This document shows, one piece after another, positions 21,416 through 30,684 of a stretch of DNA of 64,000 nucleotides. Each line of letters starts with the position of its first letter. Within the stretch, counting starts at the first letter, position 1. Under the pieces are notes generated by a model. The model saw nothing but the letters and a program-made list of their open reading frames with translations, was not told the origin of the DNA and ran no database searches. The DNA is from Grosmannia clavigera kw1407. Lineage: Eukaryota; Ascomycota; Sordariomycetes; Ophiostomatales; Ophiostomataceae. The stretch covers positions 434,001 to 498,000 of the forward strand of contig NW_014040759.1 of the NCBI RefSeq assembly GCF_000143105.1, in the 5' to 3' direction. The position numbers were made by a program, and so were the translations under genes.

Positions 21416-23935
21416 ATGTTGCCCAAGATGAGAAACATTTTTGTCGTCTTGTTTTTCGCGTTGTTGGCCGGGGCCGGAATTTCGGGCCGGGCCAGCTACA
21501 CGACGATCCCCAACGGCCAGACCTACTATGACAGTGCGGGAAACACGATCAGCTGCGTTGGCGGCGGGTTCCTGCAGGTGGGCACCTGGTACTACTGGGT
21601 GGGCGAGGCGTTCTATAATAGCACGGCGGCGGCCAGCCCGGATCTGGCGAGCCTGTACAAGTCGCAGGACCTAGTTAACTGGGACTACGTGGGCACCATC
21701 ATCAGCGCGGACGCGCTCGACGCCAACGGCAAGCCGGCCGTGCAGTACAGCAACCTGGGTCGGCCCAAGGTGGTGTACAACGCGGCGACGAAAAAGTACG
21801 TCTTCTGGGCGCACTGGGAGACGGCGACGACGTTTGCGGCCTCGCACGTGCTCGTGGCCACGGCAGACGCAGTCGAGGGCCCCTACACGATCAGCAGCCG
21901 GGGGCACTTCCGGCCGGGCAGCGGCCACGAAGAAAGCAGCGCGCTGGGCGACCGAGTCGGCGGACTGGTGGTGGACTTTGGCGCGAGCGCGCTCAAGACC
22001 GACAACGTGTCGCATCCGTACCAGCCGGTGTCCGGGGCCGACTACCCACCCAAGATCCTGCAGTTCAACAGCAAGGTCGACCCGTCGGACCCCGAGGCTG
22101 TCCAGTATGTCTCCGCGGCTGACGGCTACGGCACCACGCAGTCGGGCGAGCTGACCCAGATGTACTTTGGCCTGACGCTCAAGGCGGTCGCCATCCGCAT
22201 GACGCCGTGGGACACGAGCTACTACGAGCGGTACAGCCCGTACTGGAGCATCAGCAAGAGTGCCTACGAGTACATTGTGCGCTATCCCACGGCCACCAAC
22301 CGCTCGGCCGTCACGACGGTCGTGTACGAGGTCGGCGATCCGGGCAGCGCCCGACAGACTCTGGTGGCGCCGCAGATCGGCCCCGGCTTGGACGAGTCGA
22401 CGGCAGCTGACACGGTGCTCGTGCACAGCGGCGATGCTGCGTTTGTCACGTGCAACACCACCAAAAGCACCATCTACTACACCACGGACGGGACGACGCC
22501 GACACCCAAAAACAGCAGCACCCTGTACGCGCCCGGAACACGCATCACGATCAGCGGCGCCGCAGGCACCAACCTGACCGTCCGGGCCGTCTGTGCTCTT
22601 GGCAGCGAGGTCAGCACGGTCGTGTCGCAGAAGTACACCGTCGTCGGTAGTGCTGTGGCCGTGCCCATCTTCCGGCCGATCGTCAGTGCGCCGGCGGGCG
22701 TCTACAGCACAGATGATGCTGCATTCCAGTCCAAGGGGACCCGGATCTACGCGCCGACCTACAATACGGAGCTGTACTTTACCATGGACGGCTACGACCC
22801 AGAGCCACCGGTCTTCGGGACCAACACCGGCTACCGGGCGCGCGACATGACCGTGTGGCAGGACCCAGCCGACGGCAAGGCCTATCTGGTGCACGCGTCC
22901 GACAACGTCTTCTTCCGGCTGTGGCAGCTGGATGACAGCTTCACCGACGTCGTGCCCGAGCGCGGCTACGACGTCTACTCGGATCTGTCGCGTGAAGCCC
23001 CCGCGCTCGTGCGCCACGGCGGCACCTCCGGCCAGTACGTCTACCTGATCACGTCGACGCAGACGGGCTGGTATCCCAACCAGGGCGGCTACAGCCGGAC
23101 GGCCAACATCACGGCCGGCTTTGGGCTTCCACGCGACCCGGTGACCGGCTATCGCAACGGCAATGAGACCTGGTCGTCGATCGCGCCGTTCGGCGACGCC
23201 ACCACCTTTGGCAGCCAGCCGACGTTCATTCTTGACATCGGCACCACGGCCGACCCGCAGTATGTTTACGTCGGCGACCGCAACAAGGAGATCGACCAGT
23301 CCGACAACACGTATATCTTCTTGCCGCTGACGCTCAACGACACCGGCGTCGCCTTCACAGGCGAGACGGCTGGCGGTCTCGCCAGCATCGAGTTCACCCC
23401 CTTCCTCGACCTCGACCTGGCCGGTCACCGGATCGTCCCGCCGGCCTGGACGCTGCTGTCGCGCAACAAGCCCACAGACAACTCCACCGCCAACGTCGCC
23501 CTGACGGCCGCCCAGCTGGCTGCCGGCACGTACAACTTCAGCGCTGCCGTGGCCAATGACGGCGTCGACTTCGACCTCAGCTTCTACGACGCCGTCGAGC
23601 AGTATTACAAGCCCACGGCCGTGCCCTACCACTGGCAGGTCGATCTCGGCCAGACGTACGCGCTCGAATGGATCGGCCTCTCCTTCCTCAGCGTCGGCGG
23701 CTCCGATGCCGCCAACCGCTACACCCTCACCGGGTCCAACGACGGCGCCACGTGGCACCAGCTCGCCGACAACACCGCCAACCTGCAGCCCGGCTTCTGC
23801 GACCACATCGTGACCGGCAACAGCTACCGCTACGTCCGCCTCGACGTGTCCAGCATCTACGACGTCATCCACGACCAGGAGGCCGACTGGGAGGCCGGCC
23901 TCTACGAGGTGTACGTCTATGGCCAGAAAGCCTGA
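21416..23935 (+). CDS. Secreted GH43-like beta-propeller protein with embedded chitobiase C-terminal-type domain and C-terminal F5/8-type module
   Basis: Intronless, 839 aa. The N-terminus has a signal peptide (MRNIFVVLFFALLAGAGIS, starting at the second Met). Residues about 30-300 and 470-660 read as propeller blades of a family-43-like glycosidase (YYWVGEAFYNS, YKSQDLVNWDYVG, GRPKVVYNAATKKYVFWAH, then DMTVWQDPADGKAYLVH). Between them lies at least one chitobiase/hexosaminidase C-terminal-type repeat (TIYYTTDGTTPT, about residues 355-365) and a weaker copy (ELYFTMDGYDPEPP). The last ~150 residues resemble a discoidin/F5/8-type carbohydrate-binding domain (WQVDLGQTYALEWIGL, YTLTGSNDGATW, YRYVRLDVSS). 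Several N-glycosylation sequons are present. A role in plant or fungal polysaccharide breakdown outside the cell is likely; substrate and catalytic residues are not assignable by eye. Confidence 0.8.
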   Translation: MLPKMRNIFVVLFFALLAGAGISGRASYTTIPNGQTYYDSAGNTISCVGGGFLQVGTWYYWVGEAFYNSTAAASPDLASLYKSQDLVNWDYVGTIISADALDANGKPAVQYSNLGRPKVVYNAATKKYVFWAHWETATTFAASHVLVATADAVEGPYTISSRGHFRPGSGHEESSALGDRVGGLVVDFGASALKTDNVSHPYQPVSGADYPPKILQFNSKVDPSDPEAVQYVSAADGYGTTQSGELTQMYFGLTLKAVAIRMTPWDTSYYERYSPYWSISKSAYEYIVRYPTATNRSAVTTVVYEVGDPGSARQTLVAPQIGPGLDESTAADTVLVHSGDAAFVTCNTTKSTIYYTTDGTTPTPKNSSTLYAPGTRITISGAAGTNLTVRAVCALGSEVSTVVSQKYTVVGSAVAVPIFRPIVSAPAGVYSTDDAAFQSKGTRIYAPTYNTELYFTMDGYDPEPPVFGTNTGYRARDMTVWQDPADGKAYLVHASDNVFFRLWQLDDSFTDVVPERGYDVYSDLSREAPALVRHGGTSGQYVYLITSTQTGWYPNQGGYSRTANITAGFGLPRDPVTGYRNGNETWSSIAPFGDATTFGSQPTFILDIGTTADPQYVYVGDRNKEIDQSDNTYIFLPLTLNDTGVAFTGETAGGLASIEFTPFLDLDLAGHRIVPPAWTLLSRNKPTDNSTANVALTAAQLAAGTYNFSAAVANDGVDFDLSFYDAVEQYYKPTAVPYHWQVDLGQTYALEWIGLSFLSVGGSDAANRYTLTGSNDGATWHQLADNTANLQPGFCDHIVTGNSYRYVRLDVSSIYDVIHDQEADWEAGLYEVYVYGQKA

Positions 23936-24699
23936 TGCACAAGGCCGTGCATTATAGTCGGCGGATGAACTAGGCCAAAATGGGGCGTGCGGACTTACAT
24001 GTAGTGTGGCGCAGGCTAGTTTTAGCGGTTATATAATATAATACTACGGAGTACGTCGTAAGACATGAATGTAGCAATGTAGACGGCATTGTAAGCCTTA
24101 AGGATTGTGGATGTGCGACGGCCCAATGACTTCGATAGCTTCGCTTCATTAGAACCCGAACACGACCCATCTCGGATTCCTAGAGGCTGATAAGGCATGC
24201 TGACCAACTTACCGTCATAGGATCAATGAAGCCCAGGTCTTATTGGCTTGACATGCATCTGCACTAGTGAGGCTAAGCTTTTGGACGCTAATCCCCCCTT
24301 TTATCTGTTTTAACTAACTTGTGGCGCAGGATGAAAAGATACATATACCCTGTGGCGTATCACATATATTCCCGCCCATAGGGGATTTCATGCACGTCGG
24401 CTTAGGTCGGAAGTGACAAGACACAAGCAATACATGCATGCTTACTGGGCGCCTACAATCTGACAGGACAGATGAGACTGCTTTGTGCGCAGTCAGGGCT
24501 TGGTCTGGTTATCTAGTGGTGGATCCTTTTGTGGGAGTGAGGTGACCTCCTAGAATCCACAGGAGGGTGTTCCGACTAGATAGCAAATAATCTTGATTGC
24601 TATCCGGAGTTTCTAGAAACTTACTTTTCTTTGTTCATACAAACCCCGTACCCATAGAGCTAACATTGTGTCCGCCTTGACCGTTAACAATATCCACGA
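23936..24699. other. Intergenic
   Basis: Between the GH43-like and ankyrin-subtilase genes. It has one TACGGAGTA copy at 24045-24053, no supported gene, and composition richer in A/T than the flanking genes. Confidence 0.55.
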
Positions 24700-27072
24700 A
24701 TGGCATCAGAAGTCGATGACTGTTCGGCAAGGTTGCTGATAGCTGCTCGCACCGGGCGGCTCTCCCAAGCGCGACACCTGCTTAACGAAAACGCCGACCC
24801 CAGTTTTCACACAGGTAATGGATGGACTCCTTTGCATGCGGCATCCTGGAATGGGCACCCGGAAATCGTGAAGCTGCTCATCCAGCATCATGCCTCCCTT
24901 GAGATTAAATACAAGACCCGCACACCACTACAAAAGGCCGCAGAACGCGGGTATCTCGAAATAGTTCGGATACTGATAGATGGCGGAGCCAACGTTGAGG
25001 CAGGAGCCACGGATGGCTTTACGCCGTTGTTTATTGCCGCGGACAAAGGTTTCGGCGCGGTCGTCACATTACTGCTTGACCACAATGCCAACGTCAACGC
25101 CTCTACCGCATATGGTTGGACTAGTCTTCATAGGGCTTCATACTCTGGAAGGCCACCAGTCGTGGAGATCCTGGTCCAGCGTGGTGCCAACATCAATGCT
25201 TCTACCGTGGATGGTTGGACTAGTCTTCATAGTGCTTCATACTATGGAAAACTACCAGTCGTGAGGATCCTGGTCCAGTCTGGTGCCGACACGGAGGCTC
25301 TGTTCAGGGGTAGCCGAACGCCCCTTCATAAGGCAGCAGAGGCGGGCCACGCTGAGATAGTTCAGGTACTACTCGAAGGGAAAGCCGACATTAACGCCAG
25401 GGCCAATGACTGCCAAACGTCCCTCCACCTGGCCGCGACAGAAGGCCATGTCGCTGTCGTAAGACTGTTGCTTGAGCGTGGAATCGCAGTTGATACTCGA
25501 ACTGTTCTCGGAGCGACTCCCTTACACATAGCTGCAAACAGTGGGAAGAAGGCGATCGTGGAGATGCTCCTTCAGAAGAACCCACCGCTGGAAGCAGAGT
25601 TGGACAAAAGCCACTTTACAGCACTCCATCAAGCGGCAGAAGGGGGGTTTGCCGACATTGTCGACCTCTTGCTGAACCATGGAGCGGATATCGAGGCAAG
25701 GAGTGTTGACAGTTCCACCCCGTTGCATCTAGCCGCCTCCAAAGGGCACGCGAAAGTGGTCAAGTTGCTGTTGGAGCGGCACGCCAAACAGACGGCCAAG
25801 AATAAAGCTCTGAAGAAGCCTCTAGCCCTTGCCGAGGACAATCACCATACTCAAGTAATCACCTTGCTATCAGCTACGGATCAGCAGGATGATAGCGAAT
25901 CATCCAGCATGGGTTCTATGCCCGATATTCATAGCCGGACTAACGACGCAAGTTTTCTTGCCGGTGAAAAGTGAGTACACGTCATTCCTGGCCGTCATTT
26001 TGTATATATATTAATGCCATTCCTCCCATCATTGCAGGCAAAGCGCAGCTACATGGCTTTGTCAGATTGACAGATACAACGACCTCATCAAGTCTGCCGT
26101 CGTCAAGGCAAACAAGACTGCGTCTCCGGTCAAGATTGCTGTGATTGATACGGGCTGCAGCACGAAAGCCGACTACTTCAACATCTGCCCCAGGGAAAGT
26201 AAACGTATCATGGGCAATCACTGGCGCGATTTCGCGGGGTCGGAATCGAGCCCGATTGACGAGGACATAAGTAAACATGGCACTATGGTTTCAGTGCTGC
26301 TCCTCAGGGTGGCCAAGAATGCCGAGATATTCGTTGCCCGCATTGCAAAGACAGAGTCTGAGTTAGAGAGTGCAGCAGGCAATATAGAAAAAGTGAGCAG
26401 TCCCAACCCTCGACTTACAGGGTTTAGCATCGGACCTAGCCAACTGACGAGAGAGTGCAGGCCATTCAACACGCACAAGACCCGAAAGGATGGAATGTGG
26501 ACATTATCTGCATGTCATTTGGGTTTAGGAAGGAAGTCGCATCGATTAAGAAGGCAATAAGGAAGGCCAATTTTGACAACAATTCAATCGTGTTTTTCGC
26601 CGCTGCCGCAAATCAAGGCTCCAACGAACCGGAGATGTTTCCTGCCTCCCTGTCCGAAGTCATCTCAGTGCGAGGAACGGATCACTATGGGACCTTCGTT
26701 GGTGCCTACAACCCTCCCCCAGTGTCGACAAACAGCGGCCTCCCTCTCTTCGGTACACTAGGACAGGACGTTCCAACATTCGCGTCGTCAGGGAGCAGCA
26801 ACGGGTGCTCGGTAGCTACCCCAATTATGGCTGGAATGGTCGCTATGGTCATGCAATGGATTGCGGAAAAGTCCGCCGATAAACGCGCCCTGCAACTGCT
26901 CCGAACCCCGGATGGAGTGCATGTGTTCCTAAAGAAAGCGGCCTCGGTCGATAAGGGAAACAACCGGCGTTATGTTCATGTTTGGGATCTATTTGCCAAT
27001 GGTGGGGAAAATTGTGTGAAAAAGGTAGAGAGTGCCATGTCTGAGTTGTCCGCCCGTCAAACTGCTCAGTAG
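24700..27072 (+). CDS. Ankyrin-repeat protein with C-terminal subtilisin-like (S8) protease domain
   Basis: Three exons: 24700-25970, 26038-26392 and 26461-27072. The introns are 67 and 68 nt, phases agree, and the product is 745 aa. Residues about 12-395 are roughly a dozen 33-residue ankyrin repeats (consensus DGxTxLHxAAxxGHxxIVxLLL). From residue 455 a subtilisin fold follows with all catalytic elements: Asp461 in AVIDTG, His504 in SKHGTMV, oxyanion Asn593 in AAANQG, and Ser659 in NGCSVATP (Cys where Thr is usual before Ser). No signal peptide, so cytosolic. Fungal proteins with repeat arrays plus S8 domains are NLR-like immune or incompatibility receptors, here without an obvious NACHT/NB-ARC domain. 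The convergent neighbour is a gasdermin-like candidate, the combination known to act as protease and pore-forming substrate. The stop codon abuts an inserted element. Confidence 0.9.
25103..25300 (+). repeat. Near-identical 99-bp ankyrin-encoding direct repeats
   Basis: Two adjacent 99-bp units (33 codons each, period set by ATGGTTGGACTAGTCTTCAT at 25112 and again at 25211) differ at about ten of their first 80 bases, while other ankyrin repeats in the gene share only protein-level consensus. This points to a recent internal duplication or gene conversion. Confidence 0.8.
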
Positions 27073-27260
27073 AGAGTTGCTATTTATAGTAGTTTTTTAC
27101 TATTCGTACAGTAAATCCGCTAATAAACAGTTGAGGTATCGTACATCACATAGGTAGGATTTAGGCTTCTACTCTGTTAATTTCGGACAAAGGTTAGGTA
27201 ATCTTTGGAAATCAACACTAATACTATACTATTAGCGGATTTACTACAGATAGCAACTCT
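27073..27260. mobile_element. MITE-like element with terminal inverted repeats
   Basis: 188 bp between the two convergent stops. The left end begins AGAGTTGCTATTTATAGTA and the right end is its inverse, AGAGTTGCTATCTGTAGTA, with two transition differences. The similarity then continues as GTAAATCCGCTAATA in both arms after a short insertion in the left arm. TA dinucleotides flank both sides (27070-27071 and 27261-27262), the signature of a Tc1/mariner-type target duplication. No coding capacity, so non-autonomous. It lies directly against the last codon of the ankyrin-subtilase gene. Confidence 0.75.
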
Positions 27261-27276
27261 TACACAACTAACCTAA

Positions 27277-28131
27277 TCATTCCTCTCCTTCATATGCAAT
27301 ACATATGCATTCTCCCACACCGTCCATAACCGTCATGTGCGAGAAGTCCGTGCCGAATTCCTTTAGGTCTGCTACCTTGGGGTAGTCTAGTTCAACCTCA
27401 ATTGCCGGTTCCTCCTCGTCATCATCGTCGCCAAGGAAAACGGCCGAGGAATGGTGCTCGGCCAACCTGAATGTCTTTTTCTTCCAGCCTTTGGGTGCAA
27501 TCGTCATCAGCTGATACGCGAAAACAATGTCGGACCCAGCCTCGGATTTGTAGCTATGCTCCTTCTCAACCTCGACGGCGGCCTCGGCCCCAACAGTAGC
27601 AGGCCCGCCGGCAATCGGGATGTCACTTCCCACAGAGCCGCCATTGGTGGAAGACCCGCTGTCGGAGAGGGAGAAGCCCTTGGCAATCTTGAGCCCGGTA
27701 ACCATGTACACGGGCTTGGAGAAGGGGTTGTTCAGGCGCATCAGCTCGTGGACGACAGGGTCCTCGATCCGCTCCTGGACTTCTGCCAAGGTGGGCATGT
27801 CCGTGTAGTACAAGGTCTCGAGGCTGCTCATTTTGTACGTTGTGCTTCGTTGGTTCTCGTGCTTCGTCCTCAGATTCAGGCCAACACTATCGAGGAATCT
27901 TGCCCAAAGGCCGACCGACACACCCAGCTTGGAACCTGACTGCAGCTGGCAATCCCTCTCAAGGGCCCGTTGGACAGATGGCGAGGACTCGGGGTCTATG
28001 GCGGGTCGAGTAAGCACGATATGGGGATAGAAGGGATCCGCAATGATGTTGCCGAGACCAATTGGGCCTCCCGGGAGGAAGGTCCAATTGGGCGCGAGCA
28101 TGTACGTTGGGTTTCGGACTGGTGGCGGCAT
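27277..28131 (-). CDS. Candidate gasdermin-like cell-death protein (fungal family, function inferred)
   Basis: 284 aa from the ATG at 28131 (a GTG 33 nt upstream keeps the frame open). No signal peptide or membrane helix. The layout is GLGNIIADPFYPHIVL, a basic/aromatic stretch GLWARFLDSVGLNLRTKHEN, a helix-rich region VQERIEDPVVHELMRLNNPF, then strand VYMVTGLKIAKGFS, a Gly/Ser linker, a strand pair around AAVEVEKEHSYKSEAGSDIVFAYQLM (split here only for description), and an acidic C-terminal tail of about 55 residues beginning at GDDDDEEEP. The order of strands, helix and 'pore' hairpins with a short tail resembles gasdermin N-domains and fungal HET-Q1/RCD-1-type proteins, where a protease removes the tail. 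Placement 205 bp from a convergent subtilisin-like protease supports this. The similarity was judged by eye; homology is not proven. Confidence 0.5.
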   Translation of the reverse strand: MPPPVRNPTYMLAPNWTFLPGGPIGLGNIIADPFYPHIVLTRPAIDPESSPSVQRALERDCQLQSGSKLGVSVGLWARFLDSVGLNLRTKHENQRSTTYKMSSLETLYYTDMPTLAEVQERIEDPVVHELMRLNNPFSKPVYMVTGLKIAKGFSLSDSGSSTNGGSVGSDIPIAGGPATVGAEAAVEVEKEHSYKSEAGSDIVFAYQLMTIAPKGWKKKTFRLAEHHSSAVFLGDDDDEEEPAIEVELDYPKVADLKEFGTDFSHMTVMDGVGECICIAYEGEE

Positions 28132-28559
28132 TGTCAAGTCGTGAACTATTTTGGGGATGTGCACAGAGCTGTGAGAGAATGACGGAACGAGATTGAAAAT
28201 CTGTACGTGGGCAAAGATTCACGAGAGGCAGTCTACTTGGGTCAGAAGTGCTCCGTATCTTACAATACACGCTCATTGGATACTGTTGAATGATAGGCGC
28301 CAGTGAGCATTCGTGTATTGATGGGCGTTACTTTTGTGCTATGCCGACGTATGGAACCCCTTCTTGGATAGGTGGGGATTTATGAGATACGCCACAGGGT
28401 ACATGTATCTTTCCATCATGCGCCACACGTCCTCAATTCACGCCCAGGCTGGCCCACCCGTTCGACAGATACATAGTGAGATGATTTTTACGTGGGCCTG
28501 CCACCACATATCTTACTTTAAGCCCTCTTACACCATCTTCAGATATATCAACAGGCGCA
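28132..28559. other. Divergent promoter region
   Basis: 428 bp between the gasdermin-like gene (minus) and the cupin gene (plus). No gene or repeat seen. Confidence 0.55.
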
Positions 28560-29012
28560 ATGGCCACAACTGCCACACACACGGCAAAGGACATGATCGC
28601 CGCCCTCAACCTAGCCCCCCATCCAGAAAAGGGCTACTACATCGAGACCTTCCGCGACGCATCGCCCGACGGCCGTCCGGCTAGCACCTGCATCTACTAC
28701 CTGCTCGAGGGCGCCTCTGGCCTGTCACGTTGGCACCGCGTGCTCGATGCCGTCGAAGTCTGGCACTACTACGCCGGCGCGCCGCTGCAGCTCTCGCTGT
28801 CCTGGGACGACGGCAAGCCGGTCCGCCACGTAGTTCTGGGCCCAGACATCGAGACGGGCCAACGGCCACAGATTGTCGTGGCGCGTGGCGAGTGGCAGCA
28901 CGCACAGTCGCTGGGCGACTGGACGCTGGTCGGGTGCACTGTCGCACCGGGCTTTGAGTTTACGAGCTTTGAGATGGCGACGCCGGGCTGGGAGCCCAAG
29001 GACGCGGCCTAG
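28560..29012 (+). CDS. Cupin_5 (DUF985) family protein
   Basis: 150 aa, intronless, close to the normal family length. Recognised from LAPHPEKGYYIETFRD, the cupin strands TCIYYLLEGASGLSRWHRV, EVWHYYAGAPLQLSLSW, and VVARGEWQHAQSLGDWTLVGCTVAPGFEFTSFE near the end (two consecutive conserved blocks). It resembles yeast YML079W, a small jelly-roll protein whose ligand is not known. No signal peptide, presumably cytosolic. The ATG at 28560 is the only sensible start. Confidence 0.92.
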   Translation: MATTATHTAKDMIAALNLAPHPEKGYYIETFRDASPDGRPASTCIYYLLEGASGLSRWHRVLDAVEVWHYYAGAPLQLSLSWDDGKPVRHVVLGPDIETGQRPQIVVARGEWQHAQSLGDWTLVGCTVAPGFEFTSFEMATPGWEPKDAA

Positions 29013-29486
29013 AAAGCTGGCTGAGCATGTTGGCTAGAAGCGTGTGAAATAGAACGTACCGAACCAGTTGGACAGGAAGAGGACAAGCGTGCTTTAGCCG
29101 GCTCAAGAATGTCTGTTGTCTCACCCGCTTTGTTATTCACAAGGTCTGGATGGGATTCCTGATTTGCATTCAACACGTCTCCGGTCCGAAGCGAGAGAGG
29201 GTCTGACAATGGCTATCCAATCCCGGACTGCTCATTGGGACTGTCTCCATGCGACGCAGGGTGGTGCTGTCCTGCGCATCGGCGTCTGCAGAGCAGCCTC
29301 ACGACAGATCAGTAATCACCTCTGACCGGACACCGCACACCAGATTAGTTAACAGGTCCGCTGTGAGGAGCGCGAAGCAAGACTTTGACTTGAGTATAGG
29401 GCCAGAAGAAGTATAAATTCTGGGCGAGAGTCGTTGATGGGTCTGAAGTTGATATCAGCACTCATCCCTCTTGTCGTCATCACATT
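29013..29486. other. Intergenic
   Basis: 474 bp between the cupin and NmrA-like genes. Nothing recognisable beyond promoter sequence. Confidence 0.5.
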
Positions 29487-30578
29487 ATGGCCACCACTCC
29501 GCTCGTCTTTGTCGTTGGCGGCACCGGTGCCCAGGGCATCCCGGTCATTCGCGGGCTCGTGCACGACGGTGCATACCGGGTGCGGTTCCTGACGCGCGAC
29601 CGCCAGTCGGCGCGGGCGCAGCAGGTCCTCGCGCTGGACCACACGGAGGCGATCGAGGGCACGTTTGCGAGCGAGGCTGATCTGCGGGCCGGCTTCCGCG
29701 GCGCCGACTATGCCTTTGTCAACCTGGACGGCTTCAACAGCGGCGAGCAGGCGGAGATGTTCTGGGCCATGCGCAGCTACGAGCTCGCTCTCGAGGAGGG
29801 CATCCGCTTTTTCGTCTACGGCAACCTCGACTTTGTCTACCGGCAGAGCGGCTACGATGCGCAGTTCCGGTGCGGCCACTACGACGGAAAGGGGCGCGTG
29901 GGCGAGTGGATATTGAGGCAGAACAGAGAAAGAAAGCAAATGGGTGTCGCCCTCTTCACGACCGGTCCCTATCTCGACATGGCCATTGCCAGCGGCACGC
30001 CCATGAGCCCGACGCTCGAGCAGGACGTGCTCACGTGGCGCGTGCCTCTCGGCCAAGGCGCCGTCGCCCACGTCGACCTCGACGACTGTGGCCACTACGT
30101 GCGCTGGCTGCTGGACCACCGCGACCGCGCCGACGGGCTCGACCTCGCCGTGGCCATCGCGCTGATCCCGTACGACGAGCTCGCGCGGGCGTTTGAGCGC
30201 GTCACCGGCCATGCCGCTCGCTACGTCGACACCAGCCTCGACCACTACTGGACGGCCGAGGGGCCTCTCGGGACCGGCGCCGGGCCTGCCGGCTACAACG
30301 CCCGCCCCGACGATCCGGCCTCGATGACGGTGCGGCAGAACTTCTCCGGCTTCTGGAACATGTGGAAGGCTTCATCCCTCGACAACAACGGGCTCGTCCG
30401 GCGTGACTTTGACCTCCTCGACGAGATCCATCCCGGACGCACGCGCTCGGCCGAGGATTGGCTTCGCAAGCAGGAGGCCAAGGGTCTTCGCGACGGACTC
30501 GGCTGCCTCTGGGAACGCGTCCATCACCTCCGGCCGGTCCTCAAGGTGGTCGAAGACGGCCGGAAGGGAAGGCTGTAA
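29487..30578 (+). CDS. NmrA-like family NAD(P)-binding protein
   Basis: 363 aa, intronless. The Rossmann fold starts at residue 7 with FVVGGTGAQGIPVIRGL (dinucleotide motif GGTGAQG), followed by VRFLTRD at the end of strand 2, ADYAFVNLDGF, and FFVYGNLDFVY. The catalytic YxxxK of classical short-chain dehydrogenases is not evident, in line with NmrA-type redox sensors. The C-terminal part (VAHVDLDDCGHYV, IPYDELARAFERVTGH) is the usual substrate-binding lobe. The specific partner cannot be given: NmrA itself binds AreA, but most family members are uncharacterised. Confidence 0.9.
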   Translation: MATTPLVFVVGGTGAQGIPVIRGLVHDGAYRVRFLTRDRQSARAQQVLALDHTEAIEGTFASEADLRAGFRGADYAFVNLDGFNSGEQAEMFWAMRSYELALEEGIRFFVYGNLDFVYRQSGYDAQFRCGHYDGKGRVGEWILRQNRERKQMGVALFTTGPYLDMAIASGTPMSPTLEQDVLTWRVPLGQGAVAHVDLDDCGHYVRWLLDHRDRADGLDLAVAIALIPYDELARAFERVTGHAARYVDTSLDHYWTAEGPLGTGAGPAGYNARPDDPASMTVRQNFSGFWNMWKASSLDNNGLVRRDFDLLDEIHPGRTRSAEDWLRKQEAKGLRDGLGCLWERVHHLRPVLKVVEDGRKGRL

Positions 30579-30684
30579 GGGTAAGCTAGGGTTGGCGGCC
30601 GCTATTTGTACAGGCCTATACACTTGTCCCGTACTTTCTGCGATCCTAATCAAGTCATGGCCTGTGAGTCTTTCTAGCATGAAT

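Noticed and set aside
21671..23872. 733-codon open frame antisense to the GH43-like gene
   Set aside because: GC-rich coding DNA commonly leaves the antisense frame open; the peptide has no recognisable domain while the plus strand has a signal peptide and clear domains.
24700..25974. Ankyrin protein as a stand-alone gene ending at 25974
   Set aside because: The stop directly follows a consensus GTGAGT donor; splicing to 26038 keeps phase and joins the subtilisin domain.
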